Positions 46,742-54,438 of a DNA stretch of 64,000 nucleotides are shown here, piece after piece. Below the pieces are notes generated by a model, which was not told the origin of the DNA, ran no database searches, and saw nothing but the letters and a program-made list of their open reading frames with translations. The position numbers and the translations under genes are program-made. Every line of letters starts with the position of its first letter. The stretch's first letter is position 1. The DNA comes from Methylobacterium terrae (lineage in GTDB: Bacteria; Pseudomonadota; Alphaproteobacteria; Rhizobiales; Beijerinckiaceae), in NCBI RefSeq assembly GCF_003173755.1, contig NZ_CP029553.1, positions 3,930,001 through 3,994,000 of the forward strand. Reading direction: 5' to 3'.

Positions 46742-47884
46742 CTACAGATAGCGCAGCACCGGATGCCGCCCCTGCCGCTTCATCCCCACCATCCACCGGC
46801 AGGCCGCGTAGAGCGGCAGGCTCATGAGCGCTCCGATCAGCCAGAGCTGCGCCGGCGCGCCGGCCTCGACGCGCCCCGAGCTTCCGAGGCCAAGGCCGAG
46901 GACGAGCGCGAGGTGATAGACCCCGCGCAGCAGCCAGAGGTGCACGAGGTAGAAGAACAGAGGCGCACCGCCGAACACCCGCAGCCCGCCGAGCCGGGCC
47001 GCCGGCAGCGCCTCGAACAGGGCGAGGAGCCAGAGCCCGAGGCCCAGGGTCGCTAGCAGGAAATCGGCCGAGGGCGGGTACTTGGTGACGTTCAGGAACG
47101 ACAGGACCGTCGCCCCGAGCGTGGCCCCGTCCTGCCACGGTGTCGGGTCGCCGTAGCCGTTGAGCCCGCGCAAGGCCAGGAACCCGGCGAAAGCCGCCGC
47201 CCCGAGGGCGAGGAGCCGGTGGCGCCGGACCCCCGCATCCAGGGAGAACCACGGCCCGAGGACGTAGCCCGCCGCCGCGACGCCGATCCAGGGCAGCACC
47301 GGGTAGGAGGTGCGGGCCGCCCCGCCCCAGGGCAGGTCGATGAAGCCGCGCTGGTGCAGGATCGACCAGAGGACGTAGCCGGGCTGGCCCGGCGCGAGGA
47401 CGATCCCGTCGAGGAGGTTGTGGCCGAGCATGATCGCGAGCGCCACCGCCGCGAGGGCCGGGCGCGGCAGCCGGATGAGGCCCGCCAGGGCCACCATGGC
47501 GAGGCCGATCGCCCAGATCACCTGCAGGTAGAGGATCAGCGGCAGGAGGCTGCCGGTCCAGGCGAGGTTCACCAGCGTGACCTCGAGCGCGATCAGGAAC
47601 AGCCCGCGGGTGAGGAGGAAGCGCGAGGCCGCCCCAATCCCGTGCTTGCCGGCGTAGAGGCTGGCCGACAGGCCGGTGAGCAGCAGGAAGACCGGCGCGC
47701 AGAGATGCGAGGTCAGCCGCGTCGCCGCCAGGTCTTGGGCGGTGACCGCGAGGTCGATCGGGTCGCGGACCTGGGCGTGGTAGAAGAAGAACTCGCGGGT
47801 ATGGTCGACGAGCATCAGGAGCATGACGAGGCCGCGCAGGGCATCGATCGAGCCGATGCGCGCGGGTTTGTCCGATGCCGTCAC
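46742..47884 (-). CDS. membrane acyltransferase of the HGSNAT/DUF1624 family
   Basis: 380 residues, about ten hydrophobic helices. The N terminus RIGSIDALRGLVMLLMLVDHTREFFFYHAQVRDP is typical of the DUF1624/HGSNAT-catalytic family, with the His of VDHTREF. The real acyl acceptor in bacteria is unknown. ATG at 47884 overlaps the 90-residue gene by four bases. Last gene of the B12-riboswitch operon. Confidence 0.87.
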   Translation of the reverse strand: MTASDKPARIGSIDALRGLVMLLMLVDHTREFFFYHAQVRDPIDLAVTAQDLAATRLTSHLCAPVFLLLTGLSASLYAGKHGIGAASRFLLTRGLFLIALEVTLVNLAWTGSLLPLILYLQVIWAIGLAMVALAGLIRLPRPALAAVALAIMLGHNLLDGIVLAPGQPGYVLWSILHQRGFIDLPWGGAARTSYPVLPWIGVAAAGYVLGPWFSLDAGVRRHRLLALGAAAFAGFLALRGLNGYGDPTPWQDGATLGATVLSFLNVTKYPPSADFLLATLGLGLWLLALFEALPAARLGGLRVFGGAPLFFYLVHLWLLRGVYHLALVLGLGLGSSGRVEAGAPAQLWLIGALMSLPLYAACRWMVGMKRQGRHPVLRYL

Positions 47885-48153
47885 GACGCGCCCTCGCTGG
47901 CGAGCCGCGAGAGCAGCCGGCGCACGTCCGGCGGCGTCCAGACCCGGCCGCCGCGCGGCTTGGCGACGCCCTGCCGGGTCAGGGAGGCGGCGATGGTCTC
48001 GGGCGTCGCGCCCGCCTCCCCGGCGATGGCGGCCAGCGTCGGCGCGAGGTCCTGGCGGTAGCGGCGGGCGCGGGCCGCCGCCGCGTCGCGGCCGGCATCG
48101 CCCTTGCGGATCGCGGCGGCTCGGATCTCGGCCTCGCGAATGGCGCGCCGCAT
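47881..48153 (-). CDS. 90-residue protein resembling the C-terminal tail of a serine recombinase
   Basis: The first half is basic and helical (REAEIRAAAIRKGDAGRDAAAARARRYRQDL). The second half (TIAASLTRQGVAKPRGGRVWTPPDVRRLLSRL) closely resembles the end of the recombinase-family zinc-ribbon/HTH region (LNxRGIPTPRGGxWxxxTVRxLL). There is no resolvase catalytic domain. It overlaps the TonB gene by one base and the acyltransferase by four, so it is translated in the same operon. It may bind DNA, but this is inference. Confidence 0.7.
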   Translation of the reverse strand: MRRAIREAEIRAAAIRKGDAGRDAAAARARRYRQDLAPTLAAIAGEAGATPETIAASLTRQGVAKPRGGRVWTPPDVRRLLSRLASEGAS

Positions 48154-50360
48154 CAGAACCGCACCGACACGGTGCCGGTGAACCGGCGCGGCGCGCCCGG
48201 GAAGACCCGCAGGGTGCTCAGCGACGAGGCGTAGTAGGTGGTGTCGAACACGTTCTCGACGTTCAGGCCGAAGCGGAAGTTCTCCCAGCGGTAATAGGCG
48301 AGCGCGTCGACCGCGATGTAGCCCGGCAGCCGGAAGGCGCCGCCATTGGCGTCGCCCGCCCGCTCGCCGACCGCGCGCACGCCGCCGCCGATGCCAAAGC
48401 CCTTCCAGGGCCCCTCCTGCGCCTCGTGGACGGCGAGCAGGCTGCCGCTGTGGCGCGGCACGTTGATCAGCGGGGCCCCGACCGGCAGCACGTTGTCCTT
48501 GGTGACGACCGCGTCGGCGAAGACGTAGCCGGCCAGGATCTTGACGTCCGGCGAGAGCTGGCCGGCGGCCGTGAACTCGAAGCCCTGGCTGCGGACCGCG
48601 CCGGCGGCGAGGGAGAACCCGGTGTTGTTGGGATCGGGCGTGAGCACGTTCTGGCGCTCGACCCGGAAGGCGGCGCCGGTGAGGCTCAGGGCGCCCCCGA
48701 ACAGGTCGAGCTTGGTGCCGACCTCGTAGCCGAGGCCGGTCTCGGGCGCAAACGGCCCGCGGAACGACGAGGCGGCGGCGTCGGGCCCGATATTGGGCCG
48801 GAAGCTCGTGCCGACATTGGCGTAGAGCGCGAGTTCCGGCAGCGGCTGGTAGACGAGGCCGGCCCGCGGCGTCGCGGCGAAGTAGGTCTGGTCGGTCCGG
48901 ACGCCGGTGGTGCGCTCGCGGAACGACTGCTCGAAGAAATCGAAGCGCGTGCCGAGGAGCGCCTTCCATTCGGGAGAGAGCGCGATCTGGTCCTGGGCGT
49001 AGAGCGCGGTGTTGGTGATCCGCTCGACGCCGTTGGTCTGGAAGGCGAAGGGCGGGGCCGGCTGGCCGTAGACCGGGTTGTAGATGTCGAGGGAATACGG
49101 GTTCTGCTGGAAGCGCGAGCGGACCTGCTGGTAGCGGCCGTCGGTGCTCTCGCGCTCGAAGCCGAGCAGCAGGGTGTGGCCGAACCCGGCGGTATCGAAG
49201 CGTCCGACTAGCTCGGCCTGGCCGAGGGCGACGTCGGCGCTGTAATTGCGGAAGTTGCGGTCGCGCAGGACAGTGCGGTTGTCGGCCGCCAGGCGGCGCA
49301 CCTCCACCGCCTCGCCGACGAGCGAGTTGGAGTTGAGGTAGGTCGCGAGCCGCAATTGCCAGTCGGCGTCGAAGCGGTGGTCGACCCGGATCTGCATCGA
49401 GTCGTTGGACTGATCGATGCTCTGGCCCGGCTCGCCGAGGAAGCGCGAGATCGGCAGGAATCCGAGCCGGTTGTTGATCGCGATGACGCCGCGGTCGAAG
49501 ACCGCGCGGTTCCTCAGGAACTCGGTCTCGACCGTGACCTTCGTGTCGGGCGTGACCTGCCAGCTCACGACCGGGGCGACGAAGAGCCGGTCGCCGTCGA
49601 CGAAATCGCGAAAGCTGTTCTGGCGACCGGCGGCGAGGTTGAAGCGGTAGAGGAGCGTGCCGTCCTCGTTGAGGGCGCCGCCGGAATCGACCGTGCCGCG
49701 GAACTCCTCGAACGAGCCCCAGAGCCCGCCCATCTCGACGAAGCGCTCGCGCGTCGGCTGCTTGGTGATGATGTTGACGAGCCCGCCCGGGTCGCTGCGC
49801 CCGAACAGGCCGCCGCCGGGGCCCTTCAGCACCTCGATCCGCTCGACGTTCTGGGTGTCGGGCGGCGGCGGGAAGCCCCGGTTGAGCGGAAAGCCGTTCT
49901 TGTACAGCTCCGAGGTGGTCACGCCGCGGATGGCGTAGCTGAAGATGGTCAGGCCACCGAAATTGTTCTGCTGCGCGACGCCCGGCGTGTAGGTCAGGAC
50001 CCGGTCGACGCGGGTGGCGGCGAGGTCGGTGATGACCTCGCGCGGGGCGACCGTCACGACCTGCGGCACGTCGCGCTGGGGCGTGTCGGTCTTGGTGCTG
50101 CTCACCGCCCGGTCGGCGCGAAAGCCCGGGGTCGGGCCGACCAGCCCGATCGCGCCGGCGGCGACGGTCGGGATCGCGGACGAGCCCGGCGCGGGATTGC
50201 GCGGGCCCTCGACCACCACCTCGTCGAGGGCGATGCTCTCCTGGGCCCGCGCGGCGGGCGCCCCGAGGCCGAGGGCCACGGCGCCGGCCAGGGCCCCGGT
50301 CGTGCGGGCGCGGCGGGACTTTGCGGAAGCGGGGCGATGCAGCGGCGAACGGCGATTCAC
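48153..50360 (-). CDS. TonB-dependent siderophore-type receptor under B12-riboswitch control
   Basis: 735 residues. A signal sequence (about 10-38, ARTTGALAGAVALGLGAPAARA) precedes the plug domain (DVPQVVTVAPREVITD, LTYTPGVAQQNNFGG, IRGVTTSELYKNGFPLNRGF, ERIEVLKGPGGGLFGRSDPGGLVNIITKQP) and a 22-strand barrel that ends in RFTGTVSVRF. The layout is that of siderophore receptors (TIGR01783-like), not short BtuB. GTG at 50360 was chosen because it gives the full signal peptide. Control by a cobalamin riboswitch suggests corrinoid or cobalt-linked uptake. Confidence 0.92.
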   Translation of the reverse strand: MNRRSPLHRPASAKSRRARTTGALAGAVALGLGAPAARAQESIALDEVVVEGPRNPAPGSSAIPTVAAGAIGLVGPTPGFRADRAVSSTKTDTPQRDVPQVVTVAPREVITDLAATRVDRVLTYTPGVAQQNNFGGLTIFSYAIRGVTTSELYKNGFPLNRGFPPPPDTQNVERIEVLKGPGGGLFGRSDPGGLVNIITKQPTRERFVEMGGLWGSFEEFRGTVDSGGALNEDGTLLYRFNLAAGRQNSFRDFVDGDRLFVAPVVSWQVTPDTKVTVETEFLRNRAVFDRGVIAINNRLGFLPISRFLGEPGQSIDQSNDSMQIRVDHRFDADWQLRLATYLNSNSLVGEAVEVRRLAADNRTVLRDRNFRNYSADVALGQAELVGRFDTAGFGHTLLLGFERESTDGRYQQVRSRFQQNPYSLDIYNPVYGQPAPPFAFQTNGVERITNTALYAQDQIALSPEWKALLGTRFDFFEQSFRERTTGVRTDQTYFAATPRAGLVYQPLPELALYANVGTSFRPNIGPDAAASSFRGPFAPETGLGYEVGTKLDLFGGALSLTGAAFRVERQNVLTPDPNNTGFSLAAGAVRSQGFEFTAAGQLSPDVKILAGYVFADAVVTKDNVLPVGAPLINVPRHSGSLLAVHEAQEGPWKGFGIGGGVRAVGERAGDANGGAFRLPGYIAVDALAYYRWENFRFGLNVENVFDTTYYASSLSTLRVFPGAPRRFTGTVSVRF

Positions 50361-50485
50361 GACACACTCGAGGTTGCCGCGTCGGCGACCCGGGCGAGCG
50401 GCGGGGTGGCGCATTTCGCGCGGCAGCCCCGAGCGCTCCCCGGGCCCACTGCCCGCGGATACGTGACCGCGCCGGCAGGCGCGCA

Positions 50486-50536
50486 CCAAGGCAGGTCTCT
50501 ACCCAAGACAGGTCTCTACCCAAGGCAGGTATCCTG
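50486..50536 (-). repeat. three 17-bp repeats at the riboswitch 3' end
   Basis: Units start at 50486, 50503 and 50520 (plus-strand ccaagRcaggtctctac; the third diverges after aggta). The third unit is the 3' strand of the riboswitch P1 stem; the first two are extra copies between the aptamer and the gene. Confidence 0.88.
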
Positions 50537-50701
50537 GCTCGCGGATCAGTCGCTCCCGCCTGGCCTTCCCGGTGCGGCGCACCAGTGGCCGTCGGCGGCG
50601 GAAGCTCTCCGCTCACAGTTGCGGGGGCAGCCTCGGCCTCGCTCCGCGAGGAGCTCACCGAATTCCCTCTTCGCCCCGGGCCGTCGCCCGGGGAACCTTG
50701 G
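50520..50701 (-). promoter_or_regulatory. cobalamin (adenosylcobalamin) riboswitch
   Basis: On the minus strand the class-I conserved order is visible: P1 5' CCAAGG (50701-50696), AGAGGGAA-type box with GGTG (50672-50656), GCCCCCGCAACTGTGAGCGG (50628-50609), GCCACTGG (50589-50582), and the 3' block CGCGAGCCAGGATACCTGCC (50543-50524). P1 closes with CCTTGG (50525-50520). It sits 160 bases before the TonB receptor start, consistent with repression by cobalamin. Confidence 0.9.
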
Positions 50702-50817
50702 CGGAAATCAGAATGGCAGCCCGCCTGCCGCAGCGCAACACAGCAGAAACGAAACGTAATAATGTTGCACAGGCTGTGTCGCCATGGACACACCGGCCTC
50801 GAGGTCTGCGGACGGGC

Positions 50818-51759
50818 TCAGGGGCCGCGCAGGAACGCGGCGGTTGCCGGGTGCAGCCACTCTGCCGGCACCGCGTCCTTCAGGTCGCGCGGGTCGCTCG
50901 GCCGCTCGTTCGGGAGCAGGCGGGCGAGGACGGGCTTCGCCCGGTCGACCGCCGCGACGAGACGGGCGACCACCGCTTGGTCGAGGCCGGGTCGGCCGAG
51001 GACGAAGCTCCACGACCCCACGGTCTCGATCGCCTCGCCCTGGCTCGGGAAGGTACCGGCCGGCACCGTGATGCGCCGCAGGGACGGGCTCGCGGCCAGG
51101 GTCGCGCCGATCGCGGTCGCGGAGGGCCCGAGGAAGCGGGCTCCGCCCGGTGCCTCGGCCATCGTCCGGAAGCCCGGCCAGCCGGTGCCGCCGCCGAACA
51201 GGGCCGCGGCCCGTCCGTCACGCACCATCGTCGGGCCGTCGCCGGCGTGATCGAGGAGGATCGGAGAGATGTCGCGCTCCGGGTCGAGGCCGGAGCCGCG
51301 CAGGACCGTGCGGGCCATGGCGGTGAGGCCGGAGCTGCGCGTGCCGAGTGCCACCGGCCGGCCGCGCAGGTCGTCGACGCTGCGGACCGGGCTGTCGGCC
51401 GGCACCACGAACAGGCCCGGCGCCGCGTAGACCGGGGCGACCACGGTGATCGCCGGGCCGGCGCCCTGCCCCGCCAGCGCCTCGTAGGCGTACTCGCCCT
51501 GGACGAGGCCGAGATCGACCTGCGCCTCGCGCAGGAGGACGAGGTTCTCGGTCGAGCCCTTGCTGGCGCGCAGGTCGAGGATGAGGTCCGGATCGACCTC
51601 GCGGAGCGCCGCCGCCAGCGCCGCGCCGTAGGCTGGGAACCCGCCGCCGGGCGTCGCGGTGGCGAGGACGAGGCGCAGGGGCTCGGCGGCGCGGGAGGCG
51701 GGCGGGGAGAGCAGGAGACCGGCGCAGGACGCGGCGGCGATCAGCCAGGGTTTCAGCAT
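50818..51759 (-). CDS. TAXI-family TRAP transporter solute-binding protein (orphan)
   Basis: 313 residues. Signal peptide about 1-24, then the TAXI fold (LRLVLATATPGGGFPAYGAALAAALREV, GSTENLVLLREAQVDLGLVQGEYAYEALAG, DDLRGRPVALGTRSSGLTAMAR). It binds a solute, usually a dicarboxylate or amino acid, for a TRAP permease. No membrane subunit is nearby. Its end is upstream of the riboswitch on the same strand, but the riboswitch promoter lies after it, so it is not part of that operon. Confidence 0.85.
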   Translation of the reverse strand: MLKPWLIAAASCAGLLLSPPASRAAEPLRLVLATATPGGGFPAYGAALAAALREVDPDLILDLRASKGSTENLVLLREAQVDLGLVQGEYAYEALAGQGAGPAITVVAPVYAAPGLFVVPADSPVRSVDDLRGRPVALGTRSSGLTAMARTVLRGSGLDPERDISPILLDHAGDGPTMVRDGRAAALFGGGTGWPGFRTMAEAPGGARFLGPSATAIGATLAASPSLRRITVPAGTFPSQGEAIETVGSWSFVLGRPGLDQAVVARLVAAVDRAKPVLARLLPNERPSDPRDLKDAVPAEWLHPATAAFLRGP

Positions 51760-51796
51760 GCGGTCGCGTCCTGCGTCGTTCCGGCGGCGCCGTGAT

Positions 51797-51846
51797 CCTC
51801 CGCCTCGGTCCGGGCTCCGCCTCGCGGCCCCGGACTGAGGCGGAGG
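51797..51846. repeat. 18-bp-stem inverted repeat
   Basis: CCTCCGCCTCGGTCCGGG (51797-51814) pairs with the complementary arm ending 51846 (one G-U) around a 13-base loop. No T-run. It may be a rho-type barrier after the SGNH gene or a dispersed repeat; a partial match is at 2144-2170. Confidence 0.6.
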
Positions 51847-51934
51847 GTGCGGACACCGTCGCGGGAGACCCGCGGATGCCTGGACGGGCGGCGGGTCCCG
51901 GAACCGACGTCGTGGTGGAAGAGGAGGCTCGCCC

Positions 51935-52870
51935 TCAATGCGCCGGCGCCGGCGCCGCGGGCGCCGCGATGTCCGGCTGGAGCAGCGAGACGGTGATCGC
52001 CCGGGTGACGTGCTCGGCCATGCAGCGATAGCCGAGATCGGCGAGGCGGAAGCCCGCGCCGGCCTGCGCCGTGTCGCCCTTGAGGGCGCTGATCGCCCGC
52101 GTGGCGAGGTAGCGCATCGCCTCGTAGCGCTGCACCAGCGGCACCTGCTCGCGCTCGGCGACCTTCTGGATCGCCTGGACGAACTGGCGGTAATAGTCGT
52201 CCTTGGCGAGGCTCGCGGTGTACTGGGGATCGACCAGCACCACGTCGATGCCGTGCGACTTGATCCAGGCCACGGTCTCGGCCAGCGACTGCGAGAACTC
52301 GTCGATGTCGACGCGGGCGAGCGCGTCGTTGCCGCCGACCTGCCAGACCACGAGGTCGGGCTCGATCTCGGCGACCTGGTTGCGCAGGCGCTCCGCCGCC
52401 CCGAAGGCGATCTCGCCGGAGACGCCGCGGCTCTCCACCGTCACCTCGATGTCGGGCAGGGAGCGGGTGAGCGCGTCCTCGAGGCGGACGGGATAGGTCG
52501 CCGCGGTGCCGATGCCGCCGGAATTGGAGCCGATCGTCAGCACCTGGACGGCCCGGTGCTCGCGCAGCGCCTTCTTCACCGCCTTGAGCTTGGCGAGCGT
52601 GTAGAGCTTGGAGCCCGGCACCCGGCACTCGGGCGAGAGGCTGGGATCGGGCGCGTCCGGGCCCGGTGCGGTGGCCTGGAGCGCCGGGATCTCGGCCAGG
52701 GCCGGCTGGGCGGGTGCCGGAACGGCCTGGGTCGTGGCCGGGCCTTGGGACTGGGCTCCCTGGGGTTGGGGCGCTTGCGTCGATTGCGCCAGCGCGAGGC
52801 AGGACGCCATGGCGAGGCTCACGCCGCCGAGGAGGGCCGGGGGGAGCGAGAGCGCCATTCGACGAACCAT
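51935..52870 (-). CDS. periplasmic SGNH/GDSL-type hydrolase partner of OpgC
   Basis: 311 residues. Signal peptide (about 1-29), then a Pro/Gln/Ala-rich linker (about 30-75), then the SGNH-like domain: block I GSNSGG (114-119), block III GGND (179-182). The block V DxxH is not intact: the expected His position reads GFRLADLGYRC (Arg275), though a His follows at 287. ATG at 52870 (MVRRMALSLPP) was chosen as the best signal-peptide start; 52900 and 52858 are alternatives. It overlaps OpgC by 52 bases, suggesting coupled translation. May act as an acyl- or succinyl-transfer partner of OpgC. Confidence 0.78.
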   Translation of the reverse strand: MVRRMALSLPPALLGGVSLAMASCLALAQSTQAPQPQGAQSQGPATTQAVPAPAQPALAEIPALQATAPGPDAPDPSLSPECRVPGSKLYTLAKLKAVKKALREHRAVQVLTIGSNSGGIGTAATYPVRLEDALTRSLPDIEVTVESRGVSGEIAFGAAERLRNQVAEIEPDLVVWQVGGNDALARVDIDEFSQSLAETVAWIKSHGIDVVLVDPQYTASLAKDDYYRQFVQAIQKVAEREQVPLVQRYEAMRYLATRAISALKGDTAQAGAGFRLADLGYRCMAEHVTRAITVSLLQPDIAAPAAPAPAH

Positions 52871-53916
52871 GCCGTGAAGGAGAGTGAGGCCAGCCCGCAT
52901 CCTACGACAAAGACGTCGGTCGCGAAACCTCCCCCGGTCCAGAAACGAATCAGTTGTGCACCGAGGCTGGCGACCGATCCGACCGAGAACACCGCCAGCG
53001 AATTGCGCCCGAGCCCGGCGAGCTGGTCCGTGAGCCAGCGCGCCCGGGGCTGGACGAGGCCGAACACCGCCTGGAACGCGAGCATCACACCCAGGAAGTG
53101 CACCAGCCGGGCGGGCGAGAGGTAGGACTTGTCGAAGATGAACAGGAGCCGCGGCTCCGGCACCGCGAGAGGGTCGGGCCGCAGGTTGAACCAGGACAGG
53201 ACCGCGCCGACGAGCACGATGACGATGCCGAGCGGCATCAGCCGGCGCCGCCAGGCCAGGAACCGCTCCGAGCTGCGCCGCCATTCGTGCGCGGCAAAGC
53301 CCAGCACCAGCAGCAATTGCCAGCACAGCGGGTTGAAGAACCAGTGGCCCTCCACCGGCCAGCTCGGGATGTTGATCTCGAACACCAGGCTGACGGCGTA
53401 GAGCGCGACGGAGAGACCGATCGCCAGGCCGAGATGCACCCGCGACAGGAGCACGAAGGCCGGGGCGAGGCCGAGCAGCACGACGTAGAGCGGCAGGATG
53501 TTGAAGAACCCGAGCTGGTGCAGCAGCGTGACCCAGCCGACGGTGGCCTGGATCGGGTCGCTGAAGATCGGTCCGGCATTGTGCCACTCCACGAGCAGCG
53601 GGTTGTCGAGGTAGAGCGCGGCGCCGGCCAGCATCGCGAGCGCGATCGCCGTGATGACGAGCTGCGCCCGGTAGACCTCGACCATGCGCGAGAGCAGCCG
53701 CAGCACCGTGCGGAGCGCCGGCTCCGGCACGCCGTCGCGCCCGCGGGTGGCGATGCCGATCGACCAGCCGGCCAGGAACACGAACAGCTCGGCCGCGTCC
53801 GAGATCCCGTACTGGGAATAGGTGTAGTTCTGGAAGACGTTGCCCGGGATGTGATTGATGAAGATCGTGATCAGGGCGATGCCGCGCCAGAAGTCGACCG
53901 CATTCGCTGCACGCAT
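52819..53916 (-). CDS. OpgC-family membrane acyltransferase
   Basis: 365 residues, about ten hydrophobic helices. The OpgC (MdoC) signature MRAANAVDFWRGIALITIFINHIPGNVF at the N terminus and YSQYGISDAAELFVFLAGWSIG follow. OpgC proteins add succinyl groups to osmoregulated periplasmic glucans; related ones acylate other glycans. ATG at 53916. It overlaps the SGNH gene. Confidence 0.88.
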   Translation of the reverse strand: MRAANAVDFWRGIALITIFINHIPGNVFQNYTYSQYGISDAAELFVFLAGWSIGIATRGRDGVPEPALRTVLRLLSRMVEVYRAQLVITAIALAMLAGAALYLDNPLLVEWHNAGPIFSDPIQATVGWVTLLHQLGFFNILPLYVVLLGLAPAFVLLSRVHLGLAIGLSVALYAVSLVFEINIPSWPVEGHWFFNPLCWQLLLVLGFAAHEWRRSSERFLAWRRRLMPLGIVIVLVGAVLSWFNLRPDPLAVPEPRLLFIFDKSYLSPARLVHFLGVMLAFQAVFGLVQPRARWLTDQLAGLGRNSLAVFSVGSVASLGAQLIRFWTGGGFATDVFVVGCGLASLSFTAWFVEWRSRSPRPSSAA

Positions 53917-54054
53917 GTGGCTCGTGGTCCCTCTTGCCGGTCTTGCGGGCTGCCGCGGCCGGGGCGGAAGCGCGCGAGGCTGACATCTAGCGCATGGCTC
54001 GGCGGCCCGCGCGGCCGAACCGGCCGCTCCGGGGGTCGTCGTGGGGCGCCTGCC

Positions 54055-54438
54055 CTACTTCACGATCCGGTCGAGGCGGTTGTTGACGAAGAAGTACAGC
54101 TCCTTGGCGCCCGGCTCGGTGTAGAGCACCTGCACCTCGCGCTGGCCCCGCCCGCTCTCGCCGACCAGCACGTCGGTCGGCGGCTTGCCCTTGAGGCGCA
54201 CCAGCTCGCACTCGCCGATGCCGGGGGCGATCTCGGCGGCGGTCGCCGGGACCGCGCCGGTGCAGGTGCCGTCGGCCGCGAGCGTCGGCCCCCAGGAGGG
54301 CGTGGGCGGCGGCGGCGGGGGCTTGGGGGCCGCGATGGTCACCGGCGGGGCGGCCCGGTCGGTGCTACTGCAGCCGGCCAGCGCACCCCCCACCAGGGCG
54401 AGCCCCGTCAGGGCGATCCCGATCCGCGTCCGCCTCAT
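54055..54438 (-). CDS. small lipoprotein of unknown function
   Basis: 127 residues. Lipobox LVGGALAGCSS (Cys at about 23), then a Pro run, a domain with two cysteines (DGTCTG, IGECELV) and REVQVLYTEPGAKELYFFVNNRLDRIV. Proteins of this end (GExELVRLKGxPPxDVLVGESxxGQREVxVLY) recur in Rhizobiales but I do not know a function. ATG at 54438 overlaps the carboxypeptidase stop by four bases. Confidence 0.75.
   Translation of the reverse strand: MRRTRIGIALTGLALVGGALAGCSSTDRAAPPVTIAAPKPPPPPPTPSWGPTLAADGTCTGAVPATAAEIAPGIGECELVRLKGKPPTDVLVGESGRGQREVQVLYTEPGAKELYFFVNNRLDRIVK

Noticed and set aside
47881..50793. 970-codon minus-strand frame across the TonB gene
   Set aside because: Only its last 90 codons, after the TonB stop, look like a protein; the rest is a frame-shifted shadow of the receptor.
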